Shown in pieces: positions 36,144 through 46,276 of a DNA stretch of 64,000 nucleotides. The position numbers and the translations under genes are program-made. The notes under the pieces are model-generated. The model had not been told where the DNA came from. It did not search any database and worked only from the letters and a program-made list of their open reading frames with translations. The stretch is taken from contig MU119432.1 of the NCBI GenBank assembly GCA_014904845.1, positions 1-64,000 on the forward strand. Direction: 5' to 3'. Origin of the DNA: Acephala macrosclerotiorum. Its lineage: Eukaryota > Ascomycota > Leotiomycetes > Helotiales > Mollisiaceae. Positions within the stretch are counted from its first letter, which is position 1. Every line of letters starts with the position of its first letter.

Positions 36144-39075
36144 TTACATATCCCTCAATTTCTCCAGGATGATATCGCACATAGTGTTCTCCCGCCTCTG
36201 ACAATTCAACAGCGACCAAGGAATCATACAGTTCTGTCCATCCCGAGTCACTGCCATGAGCCCAAATATCTTCCTCATTCCCGCATTACTTCTCAACCTC
36301 CGTATCACATGCTCATCTACCTTTGATCCAGCCCGTGCATAGAGCGGCAGCTTCTGTTGCGCATACTCGAGCACGATAGCAGCCACGGCAGCTGCGATGG
36401 GAGCTGCGCAGGAAGTGCCGGACCGCAGTACGGACATTCCGGCGTTGAGGTGAGGTGGCCAGTAGGATGAGACTGCTTGACCTAAGATGCCGTAGTCCTG
36501 CGGGCGTGAGTTCGGTGTGTATGAGGAATGATCACCATTGCCGTTCAAAGAATGGATGCAAATGACTTGCTCAGCCCGCGCTGGCCACGCTATAGAGTGT
36601 CGATTCCCGGAGTTGGACGCTGCTGCGAGGAGGATGGTGTTCCTTGCGGCGGCATGGGTAAGTGCAACGTCAATGATAGGGTCGAGTTCCGGAAAGCCAA
36701 AAGACATAGTGATGATATCTACTTTCCACGCATCTGTAGCGTACCTAATGGCCTGCAGTCGTGTCAGCATAACTATGTCTTGTTAAATGGGAAGTTCTAT
36801 ATAGGATTCCCTACTTCGGCGATAATGTTGGGATTGAGTTCTCCTTTCTGGGTGATCCGCGCAACGAATATTTCTGCATGAGGTGACACGTTGAGCAAAA
36901 GACCCGCGGCATGCGTTCCGTGACCAAATGTATCTGTCCCGTTGGTGTCATCTCCTTCTATCCAGCTTCGATAGGTAAGTCGATCTTCGCACGCGTACTG
37001 GACTTCGAGAGGGAGATCGATTCCGCTGTCGAGAATGGCGATCCTAGTCTTCCGCCTCGGCTCGTCCGGGATGAGGGGAAAGACAAAGTTCCGTAAGTCC
37101 TCAAACCACTTCTCGGCGGGCAACGAGTCCGAGGATCCTGACGCATCAACAGATAACAGTTCAGCCAACCCAGGGTTGATGTCGACTGAATTGGCTGATC
37201 CCACAGATTGCATGCTTGTAGTACTTGAATTTCGCCTATTCAGGGCAGCTCTTGGGACGGGCGATGACAGTTCCTGGTCCCCCCCAAGAGTCGAGTCCAA
37301 ATCCTCCGTTTGTATACTGTAGGCTGTCAAGATTGCTTCTAGGGGAGCTACAATATTAGCATGAAGGCTCTGTTGTTTCATTTCATTACTGAGGTCGTCT
37401 TCAAAAATACCCTCTGGTTGAAGACAAGTCTTGATTGCCAATACGTGCTTGGGAATAGTGTTTCTGTCAAGTTGCATCTGGTCCACGAGCTGAAAAGCGT
37501 TGAGCAGATCTGTATTCGAATTGAGAGGTCCATCGTCTCGCCGACTCTCGATCGCCATTCCAAGCGCTATTTCTAGCATGACAATGCCCAGAGCTGCGAT
37601 TCGCGGCTCTGGGTGAATGTTATCCGGTTGGGCCTGGCTATCTTTGTAGTCTGCAGCAATGCACGTCGTGGACAGAAGAGGCTTCCTCAGATCGGGGATG
37701 GACAAATCGCCAGCCTGGGCCAGGAAGAAAATCTGATCTTTCGTCCAGGCGCGATCCAGCCAAGGCCCCTGATAGAGGTTGAGTATGGAGCTTGCTATGA
37801 TATAGCTCAACAAAAACCTGTCTTTTTGACTGACTCTCCGGAGGAAGTAGCCGTCCCGAATGAGCTCACTGAGAGATATGTGTGCTACACTCTTCAAATC
37901 CTTGATTCTGGGTCGAGCTGGTCTGAGCCGCCACATCAGATTGCCTTCGACCAAGAGGCGAAACCGAGTACCGAGCGTGGAGTGTACGTGCTTGCAGATA
38001 TTTTCAACCTTCCAGCGCTCCGCTTTTGGGCTCGCGCCTCTTGGTTCCAACTTCTCGACTGAAAACCTGACTTTGTGGCTCTGTACGTTGGACTTATCGA
38101 CACGCGGCCTGCCATCCTTTTCATTGAATGGGGCATCAGTCTTCGTAAAAGTGGTAGAATCTGCCACAACATCGATTTCGGTTTCTTGCCATGGACAACA
38201 CTCATCAGAAGTGGAGAGTAACAGCTCGAACCGCATTGTATTCGTGATCTTATTGCTCCGATATATAGCGAGAAGAAGCCTGGCTGCGATATGTGAGCCA
38301 GGGGGAACACATGTACACGCCCAGTTTTCGCAGAGGAGCTGATGAGAGCGAGTGGCAAGTCTGGATACTCTAGCCAAGGGCGAACTTGACGCTCTTGAAT
38401 GAGAGATCCCACTTTCATCGCCTCGCACGGGCTCCAGGGGAAGCGGGGGCTCAGGGTTGCAGTTTGTGAGGCATTCGATAATGTGTTTGCGGCTCTTTGA
38501 CGAAGAAGTGCTGAGACGGAGTCGTTGACGTAGTATTCCGATACTCAACTTTTGCCCCCGAGCTTTGGATCGCAAAGCCTCCAGTCCTTCGAAAGCGCCT
38601 TTACGTAGCCATGTCGGCCTTAAAGATAGCTAAATGCGAGCGTCAGATTCTGCATAGACAGAGTCGTTTGGTAGAGTGAGAAATGCAGTACATTTTTCAA
38701 CACAGTTGAAATAGAGCATATGCAAGACAGCCACTTGGCTGACTTCTTGGAATGATTGAAGAAATATATTACGAATTGACCAGGATTTCGAGGCAGGAAG
38801 TGGCTTACACGAGGAGTTCGACTTTCCAGCATTTCCAAGAGCGGTGTCACCCCAACTCCCAGCACAGTCAATGACCCATCGTAGGTAACAATCTGGCCAG
38901 CCTGCAAGCGACAGAACTCATAATACAGATTCTGGTGGAAGGTGAAGGCATCGGTACCAGCACGTGCCTCGACAGCAATGATATCATTACTGCCAGCGAA
39001 AAAGTCGGCGACTGCCAGGCAGGTTGGAAGCAAATTAGCTAGCAGCCGGCACTCGTAGTCACCAGCGTTTGCCAT
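36144..39075 (-). CDS. Subtilisin-like (S8) serine protease with long fungal N-terminal domain
   Basis: Three exons, 39075-38809, 38629-36815 and 36752-36144 (introns of 179 and 62 bases, both phase 0), give 896 residues. The catalytic triad is complete: Asp about 623 (AILDSGID), His about 659 (GHGTHAAG), Ser about 808 (SGTSCAAP), with the oxyanion Asn about 741 (AASNSG). The first 590 residues start MANAGDYECRLLANLLPTCL and resemble the helical N-terminal region (DUF7580-like) that many fungal intracellular S8 proteins carry; there is no signal peptide or classic propeptide. Such architectures occur among regulated, NLR-associated proteases, including HET-Q2-type subtilases that cleave gasdermin-like partners. 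The first intron is long and could hide a small exon. The Tc1 element lies 122 bases past the stop. Confidence 0.85.
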
Positions 39076-39197
39076 GTCGATGGAAGATGCCCGTTTGATC
39101 GCATATCGTGATTATCGTTCATATTCAATTGAAAGTTGAAGTTGCTGAAAAAGGCCGAAGTCGACCTGCTTCGAAACGATAAGCCCCTGCAGCTTAC

Positions 39198-39518
39198 TAC
39201 TCGTTTTAACCGGGTAACCGCTTAGTTTTATTAAACGCTTAATTAAAAAATCGCAATTTTTATTTAAAAAAAAATTATAACTTTTAAAATGCTTTATAAA
39301 ATTCAATATAATAAAAATACAATTACTTATATATATAAATATTATTATATATTATATTTTTTATTATATTTATTTCAAAATATAATTATTAAATATTTAA
39401 TATTACTTATATTAAATTTTATTAAGTTTTAATAAAGTTATAATATTTTTTCCAAAAAATTGCGAATTTTTAATTGGGCGTTTAGTAAAACTAGGCGGTT
39501 ACCCGGTTAAAACGAGTA
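39198..39518. mobile_element. MITE with TA ends, AT-rich core
   Basis: A 321-base element whose ends are inverted repeats of about 60 bases: TACTCGTTTTAACCGGGTAA at the left, and its complement ending CGAGTA at 39518. The outer TA on each side is probably the target duplication of a Tc1/mariner-type transposase. The core is almost pure A/T and non-coding. The two arms differ by transitions (gcttag versus gcctag; ttaaac versus ctaaac). A related core sequence TTACCCGGTTAAAA occurs at about 44373 next to another AT patch. Confidence 0.85.
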
Positions 39519-40142
39519 TTCCATAATTAGTAGCTGACGCCCGGCCTTGGTGGGCTTCAGGAGGTAGCGTGACGGGAGCAACCTTTATTGGCTGGCTCGA
39601 ATTTATCATCTAAACTTGGAGCAGTAAGCCAGCTTGGGGGCTGGACAGTTCGAGGGCGTGGTGATTTGAGACTTGGTCCTTAGCCTGATCGTCTCAAAAT
39701 GCGTGATTGAATCTACGCATGATCGAACAATCTCTCAAAAACCCATTTCTATCTTCCGAGGTACTTCCTCGGATACCAAGGCAGACGATCTGTCCCTTCT
39801 CTTGACAGAGGATCATCTGACCATTTTCTGGCAACTTCAACACCATTGCATGCCTTGTATGGACACAGTATGTGGCGGTAGGGGCAGCGCTTAAAGCCCC
39901 ACGGTGTACTTCTTATCGTGACGAATCGCTGTTAGGCTTTTTGGGGGAAGCCTGCCTTGCACCTGCACCCAAATTGTCTGGAGGCAACAGTATTCATCGA
40001 CGCAGTTGAGAACGTTCTAAGCAAAGTAATTGCCCTTCTCTAAAATACTTTCGCAAATGAACTACTGAAGTGGCCGCATCAGAGACTTTAGGTTGCTTCT
40101 TCCACTGTCGTACAACTCCCGGGCCGCGCCCGCAGATGCCAA
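39519..40142. other. Intergenic region upstream of the TPR gene
   Basis: About 620 bases of normal composition without a convincing frame. It should contain the promoter of the + strand C2H2/TPR gene; no clear TATA or regulatory word stands out. Confidence 0.35.
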
Positions 40143-43100
40143 ATGGAGACCCAAGAATCACACCCAACAAAGACAAGAACAACGGTATCTCTCTCGGAAG
40201 AATGCATTGTTCTCTTGGACATCTTTTCTGAACACCAGCCGCGATGGACAGAAGACCAGCTCGCACGCTTCAAGATTTGGAGTGCCAGCTTAGGCGTTTT
40301 TGAAAATGGACATGCTTCGATTGATTACCGTTTGCGCGATCATCCCGATGTCCTCAATCTTGTCACTCAACAGCTAGACGTATTGAGAGTCAACCTCGAG
40401 AAGCGTATGTGTTCCTAGCAATACTTTTAACTCTTGCAACTAACTTAGGCCCTCATAGTAAAAAACTCAGTGTCTGAGCCAGTGCAGCCTCAGTTGCAAA
40501 AAAGATTGACGAGTGGATCGGAATTTTTTGATGTTGAGGGGGAAGAGTTTGTTTATGAGTCTCCTACTTCGGAAGTTTCGTTCTCGTCTACCGACTTGGA
40601 GTTGGAAAGCAAGGGCTACCGGGACACCAAGCTGTCCGAGGGACTTCAAATCGTGGAGGAAACAATTGCAAGATTGAATGCATTGTCGACCGCTATCCGA
40701 AGGTCTGGAAAGCAATCACGAACATCTAAAGCCGACCTATACGAGGTCATTGAGTATGTGGATGGAGCCAAAATCAATGTGACCCAGGAGTTTCAAAAGT
40801 ACGCCTCGGCCATTGTAGCCCGGGAGATTCCAGGCGCGGAACATTTTCTGAAAGAGCGTCTCACCGTGTCCATCGCACGTAGACGAAATCGCCTCTTGTA
40901 TTGGAAACGGCATGATAAGATGTCCAAGATCTATGTGAAGAAGGTCATGCCGTCGGGACTGGTGAAGGAGCTTCGAATGACGCAAAAAGCCAACATGCCA
41001 CAGGCTGAGGATCAAAGTTTCAACAAACAAAATCGCATGAGAGACGAGAGGACAATCATGACTGGATTCACTGCAACAACATTCGATGCGAAGAATTTTC
41101 GTCGACCTACTGAATCAGCGAGGGGATCAATCAAACCAACAGGCTCGGTGCGATGGAAAAACCGAGAAGAGTTTCCCAAACCGCCCAAGATAGGAATCAA
41201 AGAATCTCATTTTGTCTGCCCAATCTGCCTCATTCTGAGTCCTGCAAAGGAAGCCAAGGGAGATCTATGGGTGTAAGCCCCATTTTCACAATTTTCTGCT
41301 AACGGTCGCTAATATTTGAATCAGCCAACATGTGACGCGAGATCTGAAGCCCTACGTATGCGTGTTTGAAAGTTGCGAGACTCCACAGACCGTTTTTGAC
41401 AACTTCCAAGATTGGATTGGGCACATGAAGAAGGAGCAAATGGCCCCAGAATGGTATTGCGCATCCGCCAGCCATCCGCCTGCAAGATTTGACTCTCAGG
41501 GCCTTTTTGAGTCCCACATGAGAGAGAAACATCCCAGAGGATTCATCGAAACCCAACTGCATGCTCTTGCCCAAAGAAACATGCGCCATGCATCACAAGT
41601 CTTTACTTGTTGCCCATTTTGCTCTTATGGCCAGGATGGAGACCATTTGACGCATTCTTCAACTTTGAGAAATCAAGATGAGCTTCAGCACCATATATCT
41701 AGTCATCTACTCTCATTGGCCTTCATCTCGCTCCCACCACTAAACGCTGGAGACTCGTCAAATTCCGAAAGTGGTGAATCATCGAGGGCAGCGCTAGATA
41801 GTAGGATTGGTCAATCCGAGCCGATGGAGCATCTTCAATTCGACGACGTATCCCATGACCCCAATACGGTTGAAAGTCCCATACAACCAACGAGCGACTG
41901 GGACTGGGGATTCGTCAGGGAGTCTTTAGGGAAGCGACCGGTCACCGACGATGATTCTCCTGACTCTGTCCTGAGCCGACTGTGGAAGATGCAACAAAAA
42001 CTAGCCTCGAAGCAGAACTTTACTTCTGACGATTCTGTTGATCACCAGCGAGAAGCTTCCAACGAGAGTAGTCCTCAAGCTCCACTTCAAGAAGACTCCA
42101 AACTAGCTACTATGGGAAATCCTGGATCTAGAAATGAAACACGAAAGAGTACCGAAAAAACTGACGGTGCCTTACCATCGACCGTGGTCGAAGGCGCCGT
42201 ACCGTTGATACCAAGGTACGACGAAGTTGAGAGGGTTCAGCGACAAACAGTAGAGGACAGACAGAAGATGCTAGGTCCAGATCACCCAGAAACGCTCACA
42301 AGTCTCAACAACCTTGCGCAAGCTCTGTTCTTTAAAGGACAGTATAAAGAAGCGGCGGCCCTGTATCGGCAAGCCTTGGCGGGGAGAGAAAAAATACTAG
42401 GGCAAGGCCACCTTGATACAATCAAAAGCCTCAATAACTTAGCCCAAGCTCTTGTTTACCTCGGACAATTCAAAGCAGCCGAGGAGCTGTATCGGAAAGC
42501 CTTGGTACAGGGAGAGGTGACGCTTGGACTGGAACACCCATATGTATTGCAAAATATACACAACTTGGGAGGAGCTCTCCGGAACCAGGGGCAGCACGGT
42601 GAAGCGGAGAAGTTATACCGACAGGCGCTGATAGGGCGGGAAAAGGTTCTTGGGCCAGAGCACCCTGATACCTTGCAAAGCGTCAACAATCTGGGTGGTA
42701 CTTTTGAGGGGATGGGGAAGTATGAAGCAGCAGAAAAACTATATCGCCAAGCTCTAGCAGCAAGAGAGAAGGTTTTGGGACCGGATGATGCCGATACTCT
42801 ACAAAGTGTTCATAACGTAGCAGGCGCACTTCGAAATCAAGGACGATATACTGAGGCGGAGATCTTGCACCGAAAAGCACTGGCAGGCAGAGAGAAAACA
42901 CTGGGGCGGAATCACCCTAATACACTGAAGAGCCTCAACAATCTAGCCTTGGCGCTCGAAAAACAAGGGAAATATGTCGAGGCAGAGCAGATATATCGGC
43001 AAGCGTTGGCTGTGAGGGAGGAGGTGCTAGGGAACGAACACCCTGATACATTTCAAAGCATCAACAATATTGGAAGTGTTCGTCTTAATCAATTGGACTA

Positions 43101-43428
43101 CACCGAGGCAGAGTTGCTCTATCGACAGGCTTTAGAAGGAAGAATGAAGATTTTAGGTTTAGATCACCCTGACACACTGCAGAGTGTGAGCAACCTTGGC
43201 AAGACTCTTGAAAAGCTCGACAGGCTCGAGGAAGCAGAGGCCCAGTACCGGGAGGCCCTAGATGGCAGGGTGAAGCTCTTGGGGCAGGGGCATCCACATA
43301 CGCTACAGAGCACCGAAGACCTTACTTCATTGATAAAAAGAGAGGCTCGTGATGACAGAGTTGAAAAAGCTGAAATAGCGTTGTTTCGGCGCATACGTGA
43401 TGAAGGTGGCAAAGATACGAGTGGTTGA
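40143..43428 (+). CDS. C2H2-type zinc-finger and kinesin-light-chain TPR repeat protein
   Basis: Exons 40143-40404, about 40459-41272 and 41325-43428 give about 1059 residues. The second intron (52 bases) restores DLWVQHVTRDLKPYVC across the junction; the acceptor of the first could also be 40470. The first 90 residues (LGVFENGHASIDYRLRDHP) match the start of many fungal NLR-like proteins. Zinc-finger-like Cys/His clusters follow: FVCPICL, PYVCVFESC...H, WYCASASH...H and FTCCPFC...HHISSH. After a long acidic/Ser-rich linker come eight 42-residue TPR units (pattern TL.S.NNL...L...G.Y.EAE.LYRQAL..REK.LG..HP) from about residue 660 to 1040. No NB-ARC or NACHT P-loop is present between the fingers and the repeats, although relatives often have one. 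Probably a cytosolic or nuclear scaffold or sensor. Confidence 0.85.
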
Positions 43429-44384
43429 ATGGGAGATGGTAGAACTCATTGTACCGCCAAAATGATATGAAATGCTTCTTGATCCAATGCTCTTCTGAGA
43501 ATCTCCACAGGGTCTCGAGTAGATTCTTCCCGAAATTTTGGTGATGATAAGAGTATCTAAAGAGCAAGCAGCCACGCGAGATAGCAGTAAAGACACAGGA
43601 AGCGACTTGACGGCTTATTTGGGCCAAAGCCAGTTCGGGGTTGTTGGAGGGTGACTTAAGGAAAAGACTGAGGTATCTCATCGCAAGTAGTCTGTTTGGA
43701 TGTAAGCCTCTTATCGGGATCGGGATGCATCAATTGTTCTGGTCGAAGCACTGCAAAACAACGAAGATAGTAGCCCATTTCACAGCTTGGCAGATCTGCC
43801 TCGCCGTCTCCGTCGATATCGGTATTAAAGTCCGTCAGCTCGGTCTCGGCGTCGGTCTCCTCCCGCTCATCCTCTGTATCGAAGCAGCTCTCGACGTCCG
43901 ACCCATCGCTATTGGAGGAGGAGGAGATTGGTGTTGGTTATTGGCGACGGCGCATATCGACTGGATCAACTGAAGGGGACGGCGGCGATGGCGATTAAAA
44001 TTTAAGAGGTAAGGCAGAAGATGTTAGGTGGGAGGAGCCTACCGCCTAAGTAATTGTAGCGGAGGGGAGGAGGGCGGTAGAATGAGGGGAAGTGATGGTT
44101 GAGTGTGAGAGGTTTGGAGGAAAGAAGATGGAGAAGGAAGGGGGAGGTAGGATGGACGAATAAATATAAGGGCTGCTATCTTGAGTCACGAGGAAATAGG
44201 GATAAGGGGAGCCGTTTTCTACTCCCCCCTCCCCCCTCCCCCCATTCCAAAGTATTGAACGAGGATTAGAAAAGCGGTTCTCTGAATAATGACTTGACCC
44301 ACTCGCTTTTTTTTTTTGGTATTCTTACAGCGATCGGCTAACCGAATTCCCGTAAGCCAGTATTACCCGGTTAAAAGTATTCCC
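43429..44384. other. Intergenic region with unproven minus-strand frames and a G4-prone tract
   Basis: A minus-strand open stretch from about 43960 to 43656 reads as acidic then basic protein (DGSDVESCFDTEDEREE, CFAVLRPEQLMHPDPDKR), but it lacks a start unless an exon lies upstream. An acceptor-like CCAATAG precedes it. An overlapping frame at 43681-43322 also looks protein-like, so at most one is real. The part after 44000 is purine-rich on the + strand and ends in a C6TC6TC6 run. Confidence 0.35.
44224..44243 (-). other. G-quadruplex-prone tract
   Basis: Three runs of six C separated by single T on the + strand, so G6AG6AG6 on the minus strand; long runs can supply four G-stacks. It lies in an oligopurine/oligopyrimidine region between the TPR gene and the NLR pseudogene. 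Confidence 0.7.
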
Positions 44385-44760
44385 ATTTATAAAATTATAA
44401 TTATTTTATTAATTAATTTAAAACTTAAAATAAAGAATTATTATTTGTTTAAATATAATTTTATAAAATTATTTTTAATAAAATTATTTATTATTATTTT
44501 TAAAAATTAATATAATTAATATTAAATTAAAAAAATTATTATATTTTATATTTAAAATATAAATAATATAAATATTATTATATTAATTATATAAATATTT
44601 TAATTATTTAATTATTATTAATATTATAAATAATATATTTATTTATAATATTTTATTAATATTTAAATAAATTATTAAATAATATTATATCTGTAAAAGA
44701 TTTTTTTTTAAAAAAAAAACTTTATTTGAGCCCACTTTATAAAGTGGAGTAAAAATGGGA
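44385..44760. repeat. AT-rich patch truncating the NLR pseudogene
   Basis: About 350 bases of A/T, bounded on the left by TTACCCGGTTAAAA (also found in the 39.2-kb MITE arms) and on the right by a 16-base palindrome CCACTTTATAAAGTGG near 44733. It is probably a degraded transposon whose insertion or rearrangement removed the front of the gene that follows. I cannot define matching terminal repeats. Confidence 0.5.
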
Positions 44761-44769
44761 CTTTACAAT

Positions 44770-46276
44770 TTATAGTTTTTTTACGAGCAGCCTAAGAGGC
44801 TTAACAAACGATAACGACATTGCTATACTGCAATTGAGACTCGATCATCTTCCGGCAGGTTTGGAAAAGTATTTCAAGCAAATGCTTGAGACAATTGAGG
44901 ACGTATACCAGAAGCAAACTGCACAAATCTTCCTTATTACTATACACGACATATCGCCGTTGTCTGCCATCGCATTTTCTTTACTAGAAAAGGAAAAGGA
45001 AGACACCGAATTCGCCTTGAACGCGAAGATACAGCCTTCCCAGACACCGAGGTGATCTCAATCCACGAAAAAAATGCGGAAGCACCTGAACGCTGGCTGC
45101 AAAGATTTGCTTGAGTTCAATACAAACATGGCTGAAGGCACGAACTTTCTCCGATACCGAGCTAACTTTCTCCATCGAGCTGTAAGAGATTTTATTACGA
45201 CACAAGATATTTACGGTCTCCTGCAAAGTCGAGCACCAGTGAAGTTTGATGTTCGACTCTCTTTGCAGGGTACTTCTCCGCCAGATCAAGGCTTTTTCTC
45301 TAGCCGAATGCCAATCATCCGCTGATGGCAGCCCTACTAGCCTTCACTCGTTGGTACACGAGATGATCTATTATGCTCATGAGATAGAGACTTCCTGAGA
45401 TTGCCCTCTTAGACGAGCTAAATCAGGTCCTCTTAGTCTACGCAGACTCTGACTAGAGCCATGCGAAACTGGTTAGTGGACTCTTGGAGCACTACAGCCT
45501 GAAAAATTTATGGCCACGGTCACAGAAGCGGGGCTTCTGTCAATCTGAGTGATATATTTGATGGTCTTAATGATCTGGTTGATTGATTAAGGTGATGAGA
45601 TCTAGCTAGGTGCGGGGACATTATATCCATTGCAGTGCTTACTCAGCACTAAAACCACTCGAAAGTCTAACAGCTTCATCTCTACGTTGCTCGGAGGCTA
45701 GATAATCAGCCCCGATTTCTGTCTCAAGTTCACGAAGTTCCACTTTTGAGTCTGGCTTTGCAACCCCCCACTGCCCAGCTCCAGAACGCTGTTTCAGGAA
45801 GCCTGAAGAGGGAATTTGATGTTGATGTTGATATGGTGCGTGTGCTTTTGGAGCGGGGGGCAAACCCAAACGAGAAAATTCCGCGAGCAAAAATGTATGC
45901 AGGCCCAAGCTACACAATTTGGGAAGAATTTTTGCGTCACTGTTTCGTGAAACGAAAAGAGTACGGTAGCGGATCCCCAAAGCAGCTTTACGAAACGGCG
46001 GAGATGTTCCTGTGCCATGGCGCAGATCCTGATCTCGATTGTGAGACGCACCAGACTGAGCATAACCGGAGAACCGGGATATGGGGCAGCGAGCGCAGCG
46101 TTACTTTCGTTGAAAGACACTACGCTAAGCCAGCTACAATATTAAAGGCGGTCTTGCGACCTTCTCAATACGAGCAAATTGCTGCAAAATGCCTACACCA
46201 AATTCCCATCTTGGAAATACGAGACCAAAGCAATCCTGCTTCCGGCAAGAGAACTGACCGAGGAACTTGGAGTTAA
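44770..46276 (+). pseudogene. Truncated NACHT-type NLR with ankyrin-like tail
   Basis: The frame enters without a start (LRGLTNDNDIAILQLRLDHL) and continues LPAGLEKYFKQMLETIE, VYQKQTAQIF and EEKEDTEFAL-like segments, typical of the region after the NACHT ATPase in fungal STAND proteins. After an in-frame TGA at 45053 it goes on with MRKHLNAGCKDLLEFNT and FLHRAVRDFIT. Between 45325 and 45700 there are many stops but recognisable pieces (ALLDELNQVLLVYADSD). The last part, 45746-46276, has VRVLLERGANPNEK and AEMFLCHGADPDLD, ankyrin-like helices. The P-loop portion is missing, replaced by the AT patch. Such genes act in non-self recognition and programmed cell death when intact; this one is dead. 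Confidence 0.75.

Noticed and set aside
44316..44510. 64-codon ORF running into the AT patch
   Set aside because: Composition follows the AT patch and the frame has no protein-like character.
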